Origin: Sphingobium sp. AP50
GTDB taxonomy: Bacteria > Pseudomonadota > Alphaproteobacteria > Sphingomonadales > Sphingomonadaceae
Assembly: GCF_900109095.1 (NCBI RefSeq)
Contig: NZ_FNYZ01000010.1
Span: forward strand, 1 to 64,000
Length of the DNA: 64,000 bases
Direction of reading: 5' to 3'
Part shown: in pieces, positions 8,183 through 16,906 of the stretch
Layout: each line of letters opens with the position of its first letter
Numbering within the stretch: the first letter of the stretch is position 1
Program-made: the position numbers and the translations under genes
The notes under the pieces: generated by a model
Databases searched by the model: none
What the model was told of the DNA's origin: nothing
Seen by the model: the letters and a program-made list of their open reading frames with translations, nothing else

Positions 8183-8554
8183 ATGGGCCAAAAGGAACGA
8201 ATGGACTGCGCGAACAACGCTTGGGAAGCAGCACCTTGGGACGCCAGTGATGAGGTTGCCGACAGTCAGTTGAAAGGATTTAAGCAGAGGTCTGGATGGC
8301 CGATTTTTTGGACCTCGGTTCGAGACTCGTCCGCAGAGTTGTTTGGACTGGACAAGCAGTGGTTCATTTCTCGCGACGTTGAATATTACGCGGAATATGG
8401 CGGTGAGCAGTTAGTGCTCATGCAGCTTGCATGGCACGGCTTTCCTGATCCCCCAGAATGGCGATTGGCTTCACGAAAAGCCGGAAAAAGCGATTCGCCA
8501 TGGAGCGAATGGGGCTATTTTGCTACTTTGCCCCAAGCATGGATTATCCCTTAG
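8183..8554 (+). CDS. Hypothetical protein, accessory islet
   Basis: A 123-residue acidic, tryptophan-rich protein with no signal peptide or membrane segment and no motif that I recognise. ATG 8183 is chosen because GGGAGG lies 6 nt before it; the frame is open to 8030, but that extension crosses repeat sequence. Codon use is visibly less GC-biased than in the neighbouring housekeeping genes, suggesting recent acquisition. The next gene is an Imm33-like orphan immunity gene, so this could be part of a toxin-immunity remnant; that is inference from position. Confidence 0.55.
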   Translation: MGQKERMDCANNAWEAAPWDASDEVADSQLKGFKQRSGWPIFWTSVRDSSAELFGLDKQWFISRDVEYYAEYGGEQLVLMQLAWHGFPDPPEWRLASRKAGKSDSPWSEWGYFATLPQAWIIP

Positions 8555-8667
8555 ATCGATCCGTGGCTACGAAAGCTGCCTGTCTCACACCGACCAGTTT
8601 TCGCCGATCACGAGAGTTTTCTGGCTTCCCCATAGCGGACATGGGCAGGCCCCGCTAAATCTAGCGC

Positions 8668-9003
8668 ATGGATGAAATGCAGCTTGAGATATGTCAGCGG
8701 TATGGCGCAAAATTCATGCCGCCCGAAGAAACATACAAGGTCGGTGTTTCCGAGAGCGCCCTGCGAGGTGAGTTGCCGCTCAATGGTCTTCGTCATCCGC
8801 CGGAAAGTGGGACGACGGGATGGTTCATCTGGTCAGGAGAATGGTCCGATGACCCGGATTTTTTTAGGCCGCTGCATGTTTACCACTTGGAGGAGCATTG
8901 TCCGGCGGCATTGCCGTTCATAGCCCTGCCTCCGGGCTGGAGATTTCTGGTCGCTGAGGGATATGAGGATGTTTGGTCCGACAACGCCCTTCTTAATATC
9001 TAA
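8668..9003 (+). CDS. Imm33-like (DUF2185-type) orphan immunity protein
   Basis: A 111-residue soluble protein. The order of short motifs, KVGVSESALRGELPLNGLRH, then GTTGWFIWSGEWSDDPDFF, LHVYHLEEHCP and PPGWRFLVAEGYEDVW, matches my memory of small proteins annotated with the Imm33 immunity domain. Those are often stand-alone and neutralise polymorphic toxins. No toxin gene is visible nearby. There is no clear ribosome site at ATG 8668; a second ATG at 8677 is possible. Base composition is lower in GC than the surroundings. A non-immunity role for the fold is quite possible. Confidence 0.55.
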   Translation: MDEMQLEICQRYGAKFMPPEETYKVGVSESALRGELPLNGLRHPPESGTTGWFIWSGEWSDDPDFFRPLHVYHLEEHCPAALPFIALPPGWRFLVAEGYEDVWSDNALLNI

Positions 9004-9071
9004 ACCCTGCAGTCCGCTCCACACCCAACTCCCCCATTCCCACCCGCTCGCGCATCCCCTAAGCCGTCACC

Positions 9072-9824
9072 ATGCACCCGGACCTTCTCTATATCCTCTG
9101 CGCGGTCATCGCGGTTGTCATCTCCGGTCTTGCCAAGGGCGGCTTTGCGGGGGTGGGGGCGCTGGCGATGCCGATCATGGCATTGGGTGTCGATCCGGTG
9201 CGCGGGGCGGCGATATTGTTGCCTATCCTCATCCTTCAGGATGTCGTCAGCGTCTGGGCGTTCCGCAAAAGCTGGGACGGGCATGTGCTGCTGGTCATGC
9301 TGCCCGGCATGGCGGTGGGCGTGGGGCTGGGCTATCTGTTCGCGGCGCAGGTGCCCGAAACCACGGTGCTGGGCGCGCTGGGCGTCATTTCCATGCTGTT
9401 CGGGCTGCAACGACTGTGGATCGAGCGGGGCGGGGCGATCGTGCTGCCGTCCAGTTCGCCCGACTGGGTGGGCTTTCTGTTCGGCATCGGCAGCGGCTTT
9501 ACCAGCCAGATCGCCCATGCCGGGTCGCCGCCCTTCCAGATGTGGGTGCTGCCCCGCAAGCTGCCGCGCGACATGTTGGTGGGGACCACTGCCGTCGCCT
9601 TTGCCGCGATGAACTGGATGAAGGTGCCGGCCTATGCCGCGCTGGGGCAATTTACCCGCGCCAACCTGATGGCGACGGCGATGCTGGCGCCGGTGGCGAT
9701 CGTTGCGACTTTTGCCGGGGTCGCGCTGGTCCGCCGGGTCGATGCGGCGCGTTTCTATACGCTTATCTATGTGCTGATGGTGCTGCTGGGGCTCAAGCTG
9801 CTGGTGGATGCGCTGATGGCTTGA
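9072..9824 (+). CDS. TauE/SafE (TSUP) family sulfite/anion permease
   Basis: A 250-residue polytopic inner-membrane protein with about eight hydrophobic helices. It contains the family features near the N-terminus (SGLAKGGFAGVGALAMPIM) and in the second half (GIGSGFTSQIAHAGSPPFQM). TSUP proteins move sulfite, organosulfonates or other anions; the substrate is not readable from sequence. It stands alone between an accessory islet and convergent purC, so context adds nothing on substrate. Confidence 0.88.
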   Translation: MHPDLLYILCAVIAVVISGLAKGGFAGVGALAMPIMALGVDPVRGAAILLPILILQDVVSVWAFRKSWDGHVLLVMLPGMAVGVGLGYLFAAQVPETTVLGALGVISMLFGLQRLWIERGGAIVLPSSSPDWVGFLFGIGSGFTSQIAHAGSPPFQMWVLPRKLPRDMLVGTTAVAFAAMNWMKVPAYAALGQFTRANLMATAMLAPVAIVATFAGVALVRRVDAARFYTLIYVLMVLLGLKLLVDALMA

Positions 9825-9842
9825 GCCAAAGCCACCCACGTT

Positions 9843-9914
9843 CGTTCGCTTCGAGCGAAGTCGAGAAGCGGATAGGGCAGCGCGAGCGTTTCTCGACACG
9901 CTCGAAACGAACGG
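9843..9914. repeat. Dispersed palindromic repeat (CCGTTCGT family)
   Basis: An inverted repeat with arms GTTCGCTTCGAGCGAAGTCG and a near complement ending CTCGAAACGAACGG. It is the same family as the elements at 6170, 28611, 47709 and 49318, placed between convergent genes. Confidence 0.75.
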
Positions 9915-9926
9915 ATTTCAGCGCAT

Positions 9927-9959
9927 AAAAAAAGGCCGGCGCTGTGGCCGGCCTTCCTT
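9927..9959. terminator. Bidirectional intrinsic terminator before purC 3' end
   Basis: AAGGCCGGC (9932-9940) pairs with GCCGGCCTT (9947-9955), with seven A before and CCTT after. It lies 2 nt beyond the purC stop on the minus strand, so it mainly terminates purC. Confidence 0.85.
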
Positions 9960-9960
9960 G

Positions 9961-10743
9961 TCAGTCCTTCTCGCGCTTCTTGCGATGCGTGTCGAGGTCG
10001 AGGACGGTGGTGTCCAAGCCATCGGGCAGCAGGCCCAGGCGGCGCGCCACTTCCTGATAGGCTTCCACTTCGCCGCCCAGATCGCGGCGGAAACGGTCCT
10101 TGTCCAGCTTTTCGTTGGTGGCCATGTCCCACAGGCGGCAACCGTCCGGGCTGATTTCGTCGGCCAGGATCACACGGCTGTAATCGCCGTCATACAGGCG
10201 GCCGAATTCCAGCTTGAAGTCGATCAGGCGGATGCCGATGCCCGCGAACAGGCCGCACATGAAATCGTTGATGCGGATCGCCATGTCGGCGATGTCATGC
10301 ATCTCTTCCTGTGTGGCCCAGCCGAAGCAGGCGATATGCTCTTCGGAGATCAGCGGGTCACCCAGCGCATCATCCTTGTAGCAATATTCGATCAGCGTGC
10401 GAGGCAGCTGCGTGCCTTCCTCGATGCCCAGCTTCTTGCTGAGCGATCCGGCGGCGACATTGCGCACCACGACTTCGATCGGCACGATTTCGACCTGACG
10501 AACCAGCTGTTCGCGCATGTTGAGGCGGCGGATGAAGTGGGTCGGCACGCCGATCTGGCCGAGCAGGGTGAAGATATGCTCGGAGATGCGGTTGTTGAGC
10601 ACGCCCTTGCCGGAAATCGTGCCCTTTTTCTGCGCGTTGAAGGCGGTGGCGTCATCCTTGAAATATTGGATGATCGTGCCCGGTTCGGGGCCTTCATAAA
10701 GGATCTTTGCCTTGCCTTCGTAAATCTGGCGGCGACGGGCCAT
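9961..10743 (-). CDS. purC: Phosphoribosylaminoimidazole-succinocarboxamide synthase, PurC
   Basis: A 260-residue cytosolic SAICAR synthetase that joins aspartate to CAIR using ATP. It shows the N-terminal [20 protein letters not shown], the family signature around [15 protein letters not shown], and [10 protein letters not shown] with [12 protein letters not shown] in the second half. Length is typical. It is separated from purSQ by about 2.6 kb, with a transporter and islet genes between, so it is not in one operon with them. Confidence 0.96.
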   Translation of the reverse strand: MARRRQIYEGKAKILYEGPEPGTIIQYFKDDATAFNAQKKGTISGKGVLNNRISEHIFTLLGQIGVPTHFIRRLNMREQLVRQVEIVPIEVVVRNVAAGSLSKKLGIEEGTQLPRTLIEYCYKDDALGDPLISEEHIACFGWATQEEMHDIADMAIRINDFMCGLFAGIGIRLIDFKLEFGRLYDGDYSRVILADEISPDGCRLWDMATNEKLDKDRFRRDLGGEVEAYQEVARRLGLLPDGLDTTVLDLDTHRKKREKD

Positions 10744-10865
10744 GCGCGTTCCTGTCTTTTTATCACAAAAACAATGCGCCCCGGCAAACGCGAATCGGAA
10801 AGGATCAGCGGGTGCCGGGGCTGTTCAACGCGGCCCATAGAGCAATATGGGCGGAGGTGCAATTC

Positions 10866-10984
10866 TTCCTCCCCGCTTGCGGGGAGGGGAACCGCCGCGA
10901 AGCGGTGGTAGAGGGGGTGTGCAGCGGGCGAACCTCCTCCGTCATCGCTATGCGATGCCACCTCCCCGCGAGCGGGGAGGATTG
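10866..10984. repeat. Intergenic repeat with two CCTCCCCGC hairpins
   Basis: The element starts with CCTCCCCGC TT GCGGGGAGG and ends with CCTCCCCGC GA GCGGGGAGG; between them is AACCGCCGCGAAGCGGTGGT, another hairpin. The ends are inverted relative to each other. It lies between divergent purC and the 3' end of the trehalose operon and has no coding frame. Confidence 0.65.
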
Positions 10985-11009
10985 TGCGCCCTTCATCCGC
11001 TGATTACGC

Positions 11010-11144
11010 CTACAGCACATCCTTGAACATGAACCAGATCATCGCGCACCAGGCGACCAGGCCGATCAGGCCCAATATCACGCCGGATTTGGCGCGGATA
11101 GCGGGCCAGAGGCCGGTCGGTTCGTCTTCGTCATGGGTCTGCAT
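11010..11144 (-). CDS. Small single-pass membrane protein
   Basis: A 44-residue frame on the minus strand, MQTHDEDEPTGLWPAIRAKS followed by one strongly hydrophobic helix of about 20 residues and a charged end KDVL. The acidic N-terminus and hydrophobic C-terminal half are the layout of a single-pass inner-membrane microprotein. It lies 31 nt after the SRPBCC gene as the last gene of the otsB-GH15-otsA run. No family is recognised. A coherent hydrophobic segment and tight position support it; expression is unproven. Confidence 0.6.
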   Translation of the reverse strand: MQTHDEDEPTGLWPAIRAKSGVILGLIGLVAWCAMIWFMFKDVL

Positions 11145-11175
11145 CCCGCTGGCGTAGCGGGGGATGCCGTCGCGC

Positions 11176-11580
11176 TCAAGCCGGGTAAAGGCTTTCCAGC
11201 AGCGCCTTGAGCCTTTGCAGGTCTTTCGTCACCAGGTCCGCGTCCCGATCGAAAGCGGCATCGTCCATGTCCGGTTGGCGGAACAGGGTGAAGACGACCT
11301 GCGTCCCGTCGCCATTCGCGATCATGCGCAACGGGATATGGATGTCCGGCTTGCCGGGCAGGCGGACATGATGGTCGAGGATGCCGAAATCATTGGGCGG
11401 GGAAAAGGTGACGATCGCCCGCCCTTCCGGGGTATCGGCGATCCAGTCATCGCCTTCCCGATGGAGCGAGGCGGAGAGGCCCGCCGCCCAGCGCGGGAAA
11501 TTCTCCGGCTGGCTGGCAAAGCCATAGGCCTGCGCCAGCGGCACGCGGATGGCGATATCGATCGAGCGCGCCGCTAGCAT
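11176..11580 (-). CDS. SRPBCC/START-like family protein
   Basis: A 134-residue soluble protein. It opens with a beta strand (SIDIAIRVPLAQAYGFASQP), has ENFPRWAAGLSASL early, GTQVVFTLFRQPDMDDAAFD in the second half and a long C-terminal helix (LVTKDLQRLKALLESLYP). This helix-grip layout is that of polyketide cyclase/SRPBCC proteins, which bind hydrophobic ligands in a central cavity. Its ligand is unknown. ATG 11580 starts 11 nt after the otsA stop, so it is cotranscribed with trehalose synthesis; a functional link is inference. Confidence 0.75.
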   Translation of the reverse strand: MLAARSIDIAIRVPLAQAYGFASQPENFPRWAAGLSASLHREGDDWIADTPEGRAIVTFSPPNDFGILDHHVRLPGKPDIHIPLRMIANGDGTQVVFTLFRQPDMDDAAFDRDADLVTKDLQRLKALLESLYPA

Positions 11581-11591
11581 CGCGTCCGCGC

Positions 11592-13004
11592 TTATCCCTC
11601 GGCCTCTGCCGGGGCTGGGTCGCGCCGACTGGCCATCAGTCGACCGGTGAAGCATTGGCGCCACCAGCTGATATCCTGTTGCTCCACGCTGTCCATCATC
11701 GCCCGCCAGCGCCGCTTGCGTTCGTCCAGCGGCATGGCCAGCGCCCGGTTGATCGCATCGGACATTTCCTCCGGGCTGTAGGGGTTGATCAGCAGCGCGT
11801 CCTTCAACTGGATCGCCGCGCCGGCAAAGCGGGACAGGATGAGGACGCCGGGATCGTCCGGGTCCTGCGCCGCGACATATTCCTTGGCGACCAGGTTCAT
11901 CCCGTCGCGCAGCGGCGTCACCAGCCCGATCTTGGCGCCGCGATAGATGCCCGCCAGCTTGTCGCGGGGATAGCCCTGGTTGACGTAGCGGATCGGAGTC
12001 CAGTCGACATCGCTATATTCGCCGTTGATCCGCCCGGCGAGGGAATCGAGCGTCGCGCGGATCTGCTGATAGCTTTCCACCTCCCCGCGCGATGGCGGCG
12101 CGATCTGCGTCAGCACGACCTTGCGATGTTGTTCGGGATGATCCTTGAGGAAACGGGCATAGCCGCCGAACCGCTCCTCCAGCCCCTTGCTGTAATCCAG
12201 CCGGTCGACGCCCACGATCATCGTGCGGTCCTGCAAGGAGGCGCGGACCAGCGTGCTCATCTCGTTGGCGGCGTCGCTGGTGGCGGCTTCGGCAAATTCC
12301 TGGGCATTGATGCCGATCGGGCAGGCGACCGCCTGAATGGTGCGATCGCCCACGGTCACGAAATCGCCGTCAACCGTGCCGCCCATTTCCCGCTCCACAT
12401 AATGGCGGAAGGATTCCAGCCACTCCTCGGTATGGAAGCCGATGACGTCATAGGCGAACAGGGTGCTGACCAGCTTGGTATGGTGCGGCAGCGACACCAG
12501 CAGCCGGGTGGGCGGCCAGGGGATGTGCAGGAAGAAGCCCATGCGGTTTTTCAGCCCCTTGTCGCGCAGCATCTGGCCCAGCGGGATCATGTGATAATCA
12601 TGGACCCAGATAATGTCTTCGGGTTCGATCAGCGGTGTGGCGGTGTCGGCGAAGCGCAGGTTGACGCGGTTATAGCCACCCTCGAAATCGCGGGCATATT
12701 CGGCCAGGTCGATGCGGAAATGGAAGAGCGGCCACAGCGTCTTGTTGGCATAGCCATTATAATATTCGTCGACATCCTGTTCTTCCAGGTCGATCGTTGC
12801 CGTCTTGACGCCATCATCCTCGGCAAAGCCGATATGGCCGGTGAAATTGTCGGTGACTTCCCCCGACCAGCCGACCCAGATGCCCCGGCTTTCGCGCAAC
12901 GCCTGCGACAGTGCGACAGCAAGACCGCCCTGATTACCGGTCTTGCTGGGCCTACTGACCCGGTTGGATATGACGATAAGACGGCTCAACGCATTGCGCT
13001 CCAT
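11592..13004 (-). CDS. otsA: Trehalose-6-phosphate synthase OtsA (GT20)
   Basis: A 470-residue GT20 enzyme that makes trehalose-6-phosphate from UDP-glucose and glucose-6-phosphate. Diagnostic segments are VISNRVSRPSKTGNQGGLAV at the N-terminus (the loop that contacts the donor), WVHDYHMIPLGQ, FFLHIPWPP, GVDRLDYSKGLEERF, and TPLRDGMNLVAKEYVA. The start ATG 13004 lies inside the 3' end of the GH15 gene (19-nt overlap), suggesting translational coupling; a longer N-terminus to 13073 lacks family character. The product is dephosphorylated by OtsB, encoded two genes upstream. Confidence 0.95.
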   Translation of the reverse strand: MERNALSRLIVISNRVSRPSKTGNQGGLAVALSQALRESRGIWVGWSGEVTDNFTGHIGFAEDDGVKTATIDLEEQDVDEYYNGYANKTLWPLFHFRIDLAEYARDFEGGYNRVNLRFADTATPLIEPEDIIWVHDYHMIPLGQMLRDKGLKNRMGFFLHIPWPPTRLLVSLPHHTKLVSTLFAYDVIGFHTEEWLESFRHYVEREMGGTVDGDFVTVGDRTIQAVACPIGINAQEFAEAATSDAANEMSTLVRASLQDRTMIVGVDRLDYSKGLEERFGGYARFLKDHPEQHRKVVLTQIAPPSRGEVESYQQIRATLDSLAGRINGEYSDVDWTPIRYVNQGYPRDKLAGIYRGAKIGLVTPLRDGMNLVAKEYVAAQDPDDPGVLILSRFAGAAIQLKDALLINPYSPEEMSDAINRALAMPLDERKRRWRAMMDSVEQQDISWWRQCFTGRLMASRRDPAPAEAEG

Positions 13005-14857
13005 GGTTTGCTCAGCAAGACGGCGCAGTTGATGATGCCGACCAATGAGTAGGTCTGGGGATAGTTCCCCCACAATTCCCCGGTCGCGGGGTCGATATCT
13101 TCGGAGAGCAGCCCGGCGGCGGTGCGGCGGGACAGCATCTCCTCGAACAGGGAGCGGGCCTCTTCCGTGCGGCCGGTCCGATGCAGCGCCTCGATCAGCC
13201 AGAAGGTGCAGACGTTGAAGGCAGTGACGGGTTCGCCGAAATCGTCCGGCGCGCTGTAGCGCAGCATGTCATTGCCCCGGCGCAGATCCGCCTCCAGCGC
13301 GGCGAGCGTGCCCACGAACATCGGATCGTCGGCACTCAGGAAGCGCAGGTCCAGCAACTGGAGCAAAGATGCGTCGCGCGCATCATCCTCGAAATTGGCG
13401 GAGATGGCTTGGGTGTCTTCCCGCCAGGCGGCCTCGACGATGCGCGCCTTCATGGTTTCGGCGCGATTTTGCCAATGCGCGGCGCGCAGCGGCAGGTCCA
13501 GCGCAGCGGCTGCATGGGCAAGGCGATCGCACGCCGCCCAGCACATCACCGCGCTATAGCTGTGGACATGGGCGCGGGTGCGCAGTTCCCACAGGCCTGC
13601 GTCAGGCTGGTCATAGACGGCCCAGGCGCGTTCGCCCACCGCCTCCAGCGCTTCGAAATCGGCATGACCGGCCATGCGCAGCAATCGCTGGTCGATGAAG
13701 CCCTGAACCGAGGACAGCACGATCTGGCCATAAGCGTCATGCTGTATCTGTTCATAGGCGGCATTGCCCACGCGCACCGGCCCCATGCCGCGATAGCCCG
13801 GCAGGCTGTCCGCCTCCCATTCATGCAGCGTGGCATTGCCACGCACATCATAGAGCGGCTGGATATGTCCGCCCTTCGCCCCGTCCACGATATTGCGCAG
13901 ATAGACGAGATAGGTTTCCAGCACGTCGAGCGCGCCCAGCCGGTTCAGGGCCTCGACCGTATAATAGGCGTCGCGCACCCAGCAGTAGCGATAATCCCAG
14001 TTACGGCCGCTGTCGGCATGTTCGGGGATGGAGGTGGTGAGCGCCGCGACGATCGCGCCGGTTTCCTCATGCTGGCAGAGTTTGAGCGTAATGGCGGACC
14101 GGATCACCGCCTCCTGCCATTCGGCCGGGATGGCGAGGCCCCGGACCCATAGCTGCCATTCCAGGATGGTGTCGTCCAGCATCCGCTCGATCGCCGGGCG
14201 CAGCGCGTCGGAAAAGCCTTCGTCCGGCCCCATGAAGAAATGCATGTCGGATTCCAGCCGGAACCAGCTTTCCTGCGCGATCAGGCCGATGGGCGCGTTG
14301 GTCGACACGCGCATCGCCATGTAGGACAGGACCATGCGGATATGGTTGGAGCCGTAATTGACCGGCACCTTGTCGCCATTCCAGTTGGTGGTCGGGCGCA
14401 ATTTCACCCGGATGCGCGGGCTGCCTGCCACCGGGCGGACGATACGGATGAAGGCCACCGGGCGATACATGCGGCCCTGATGCTTGTGGCGCGGGCAGAA
14501 ATCATAGGTTTCGATCGCATTGCCCTGCGCATCGCTCTGGCGCGTGACCAATATGGGCGTGTTGCGGATATAATGTTGTTCGACCGCGACGCAATTTTCC
14601 AGTTCTATCGCCCAGAAGCCGCGCGACTGGCTGTCGTCCCAGTCCTTATGGTCCAGCAAAGCGGAAAAGACGGGGTCGCCGTCGACGCGGGGCACGCAGG
14701 CCCACACCATACGGCCCGCGCGATCGATCAGCGCGGAAGCCTGGCAATTGCCGATAGGCCAGAGGTCGAGATTGCGCTCGTTCCCGGCATGGATGGAAGG
14801 ATTTGCTGCTTGGATTGGTCCGCCCCCTTCGCTGGTCAGGATGAAGGGCACCGACAA
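12986..14857 (-). CDS. Glycoside hydrolase family 15 (glucoamylase/trehalase-type)
   Basis: A 623-residue cytoplasmic protein. The N-terminal beta-sandwich starts NLDLWPIGNCQASALIDRAG. The catalytic (alpha/alpha)6 barrel shows NWDYRYCWVRDAYYTVEAL, WEADSLPGYRGMGPVRVGN and, near the C-terminus, LLSEDIDPATGELWGNYPQT, where the family places a catalytic carboxylate. GH15 members include glucoamylase and, in actinobacteria, trehalase. Sitting between otsB and otsA, a trehalose- or glycogen-cleaving role is plausible. The start is uncertain: TTG 14857 lies just after the otsB stop and GTG 14851 is two codons on; neither has a clear ribosome site, so translation may be coupled to otsB. Confidence 0.88.
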   Translation of the reverse strand: MSVPFILTSEGGGPIQAANPSIHAGNERNLDLWPIGNCQASALIDRAGRMVWACVPRVDGDPVFSALLDHKDWDDSQSRGFWAIELENCVAVEQHYIRNTPILVTRQSDAQGNAIETYDFCPRHKHQGRMYRPVAFIRIVRPVAGSPRIRVKLRPTTNWNGDKVPVNYGSNHIRMVLSYMAMRVSTNAPIGLIAQESWFRLESDMHFFMGPDEGFSDALRPAIERMLDDTILEWQLWVRGLAIPAEWQEAVIRSAITLKLCQHEETGAIVAALTTSIPEHADSGRNWDYRYCWVRDAYYTVEALNRLGALDVLETYLVYLRNIVDGAKGGHIQPLYDVRGNATLHEWEADSLPGYRGMGPVRVGNAAYEQIQHDAYGQIVLSSVQGFIDQRLLRMAGHADFEALEAVGERAWAVYDQPDAGLWELRTRAHVHSYSAVMCWAACDRLAHAAAALDLPLRAAHWQNRAETMKARIVEAAWREDTQAISANFEDDARDASLLQLLDLRFLSADDPMFVGTLAALEADLRRGNDMLRYSAPDDFGEPVTAFNVCTFWLIEALHRTGRTEEARSLFEEMLSRRTAAGLLSEDIDPATGELWGNYPQTYSLVGIINCAVLLSKPWSAMR

Positions 14858-14858
14858 T

Positions 14859-15614
14859 TCAGCCGGTGATCCCCTGCCTCAGATAATGCCTGACGGCCCC
14901 AACCTGTTCCAAAGAGAATGTCGCCAATGTGGGGCGGGGCGATCCCACCAGGATTCCGGCGCCGCCCAGTTCGACCGCTACGGCAAAGCCTTCCTCATCA
15001 GTGACGTCATCGCCGATGAAGATGGGAGTGCCGCCAGCCATGGGCGCGGATTGCATCAGCGCCTTGACCGCGCTGCCCTTGTCCGCGCCGCCGGGGCGCA
15101 ACTCATAGAGCATCTTGCCCTGCTGCACGGTCAGGCCATGCTGGCGCGCCAGATGCTTGGCAAGGTCAGCGGCATCCTCCTCCCACTGCGGCGCACCACG
15201 AAAATGCAGGCCGACGCTGATCGATTTGCGTTCGACCAGTATGCCGGGCTTGTCGCTGGCAAAGGCGTTGAAGGCGGTTTCGACCGCATCGATGGCGGGC
15301 AGGCGCGGCGGCGCGTCGACCGCTTCGCCGGGTCGAGCGAATTCCAGTCCATGCGTGCCCGACAGCAGGAAGTCGCCAAAGCCCAGATCGCACAAGGTTG
15401 CCACGGAGCGCCCGCTGACGATAGCGAGCCGTCCGTTCAGCCGGTCGCGCAGGTCTGTCAGGGTCGCCAGCAGATCGGCATCGACCACCACCGCATCGGG
15501 CGTGTCGGCCAGCGGCGCCAGCGTGCCGTCAAAATCCAGGAAAAGCGCAGCGCCGGTCAGCAGGTCGATCGGCGGGGCGGGCAGGGCGATGGGGGAGAGA
15601 AGGGTGTCGGTCAC
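14859..15614 (-). CDS. otsB: Trehalose-6-phosphate phosphatase OtsB
   Basis: A 251-residue HAD-superfamily phosphatase that releases trehalose from trehalose-6-phosphate. Motif I is LFLDFDGTLAPL (nucleophile Asp in DFDG), motif II is in RLAIVSGRSVATL, and the C-terminal metal site is IFIGDDVTDEEGFAVA. LSGTHGLEF and KGSAVKALM are further family features. It is the first of three trehalose genes on the minus strand, with the GH15 gene starting within 2 nt of its stop. A 56-codon gene lies just upstream. Confidence 0.95.
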   Translation of the reverse strand: MTDTLLSPIALPAPPIDLLTGAALFLDFDGTLAPLADTPDAVVVDADLLATLTDLRDRLNGRLAIVSGRSVATLCDLGFGDFLLSGTHGLEFARPGEAVDAPPRLPAIDAVETAFNAFASDKPGILVERKSISVGLHFRGAPQWEEDAADLAKHLARQHGLTVQQGKMLYELRPGGADKGSAVKALMQSAPMAGGTPIFIGDDVTDEEGFAVAVELGGAGILVGSPRPTLATFSLEQVGAVRHYLRQGITG

Positions 15615-15677
15615 GCCCTTAAGAGTGGCGTCTCAGGACGAAACCGCAACCCCTCATCTCGCAATCGCAACAATTTC

Positions 15678-15848
15678 CTACGGTCGGCAGGCGGTGTCGC
15701 AGGTCCGATTGTCGGTCCAGGGCGATGTCCACTGGACGCGATGCAGCGCGCGAAACGCCTGCATGATCCCGGCGATCAGATGGTCGATGTCCTGATTGGT
15801 ATGCTCGCGGCCGTCATTCCACAGCCGGTCGTCATATTCGTCGCGCAT
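15678..15848 (-). CDS. Small acidic hypothetical protein upstream of otsB
   Basis: A 56-residue frame beginning MRDEYDDRLWNDGREHTNQD and ending in DNRTCDTACRP, so two cysteines lie near the C-terminus. AAAGGA precedes the ATG by 7 nt on the minus strand, a strong ribosome site. It lies 63 nt before otsB and may be the promoter-proximal gene of the trehalose operon, or a separate unit. No family is recognised. The strong start signal is the main support. Confidence 0.6.
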   Translation of the reverse strand: MRDEYDDRLWNDGREHTNQDIDHLIAGIMQAFRALHRVQWTSPWTDNRTCDTACRP

Positions 15849-15968
15849 GATGCGGTCCTTTTCTATGAGTCGGTGGTTAGCGCGGTGCGATTGTCCGCAG
15901 GCCGGCAATTGCCGGATATGCGCGATTCCCGCCAACAAAAGGCTGGACGTCATAAATAAGGTCAGCTT

Positions 15969-16901
15969 ATGTTTTCGGGCATGTCCAGCCTGCCGCCGCT
16001 CTCCGCCATCCGCGTGTTCGAAGCCGCCGCCCGGCTGGAGAATTTCACCGCCGCCGCGCAGGAACTGGGCATGACCCAGGCAGCGGTCAGCTATCAGGTG
16101 AAGTTGTTGGAGGAGCGGCTGGGCCTCAGCCTGTTCCAGCGGGTCGGGCGCAAGGTAGCGCTGACCGACAAGGGGCGGGAGATTGCACCGGTCCTGACCC
16201 GCGCTTTCGACCTGATGCGCGATGGCTTTGCCGCGCTGACGCAGGATCATTCGGCGGTGCTGACCATCAGTTGCACCAACAGCTTCGCCCATCTCTGGCT
16301 GGCGCCCAGGATCGGCGCTTTCCAGATGCGTCACCCGCATCTGGCGGTGCGCATTCAGGCAGAGGATGCGGTGGTCGATCTGGCGCGTGTTGGTGTCGAT
16401 CTCGCCGTTCGCGGGGGCAAGGGGGAATGGCCGGGGCTTGAAGCGAAGCTGCTGACCCATAACCGGCTGGTGCCGATGTGCAGCCCCGACTGGCTCGCCC
16501 GCCATGGTCCGATCGCGGATGCGCATGCGCTCCACGCCCTGCCGCGCCTGTCGCCCGATGACATGTGGTGGCATGAATGGTTCGCTGCCATGGGGGTGGA
16601 AGCCGATCCGGCCGACGGCCCGCCGGGCATTGCGCTGGACAGTCAGGTAATGGAAGGCCGCACCGCGATTGCCGGTCAAGGGGTGGCGATCCTCAACCAT
16701 TTCCTGTGGAAGGTGGAGGCGGAAGCGGGCCTGCTGGTCGAAGCCGTGCCCTCTTATGTCCGCGAAATCGCCAGCTACTGGATCGTCTACCCGCCCCACG
16801 CCCGCAACGCGCCCAAAATCAAGGCCTTTCGCGACTGGATCAGCGCCGAATTCGCCGCCGAGATCGCGGCCGATCCGGACGGGCGCTACTTGCCGCAGTG
16901 A
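15969..16901 (+). CDS. LysR-family transcriptional regulator (GcvA-like)
   Basis: A 310-residue DNA-binding regulator. The N-terminal winged helix-turn-helix reads SAIRVFEAAARLENFTAAAQ with MTQAAVSYQVKLLEERLG as recognition helix. The opening LPPLSAIRVFEAAARL and the effector domain (about residues 95-300) are like the GcvA/AmpR subgroup. Its ligand is unknown. AAGG precedes ATG 15969 by about 7 nt; ATG 15981 is an alternative. It diverges from the 56-codon gene, with about 120 nt of shared promoter region. No obvious target enzyme gene is adjacent. Confidence 0.88.
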   Translation: MFSGMSSLPPLSAIRVFEAAARLENFTAAAQELGMTQAAVSYQVKLLEERLGLSLFQRVGRKVALTDKGREIAPVLTRAFDLMRDGFAALTQDHSAVLTISCTNSFAHLWLAPRIGAFQMRHPHLAVRIQAEDAVVDLARVGVDLAVRGGKGEWPGLEAKLLTHNRLVPMCSPDWLARHGPIADAHALHALPRLSPDDMWWHEWFAAMGVEADPADGPPGIALDSQVMEGRTAIAGQGVAILNHFLWKVEAEAGLLVEAVPSYVREIASYWIVYPPHARNAPKIKAFRDWISAEFAAEIAADPDGRYLPQ

Positions 16902-16906
16902 CGCCT

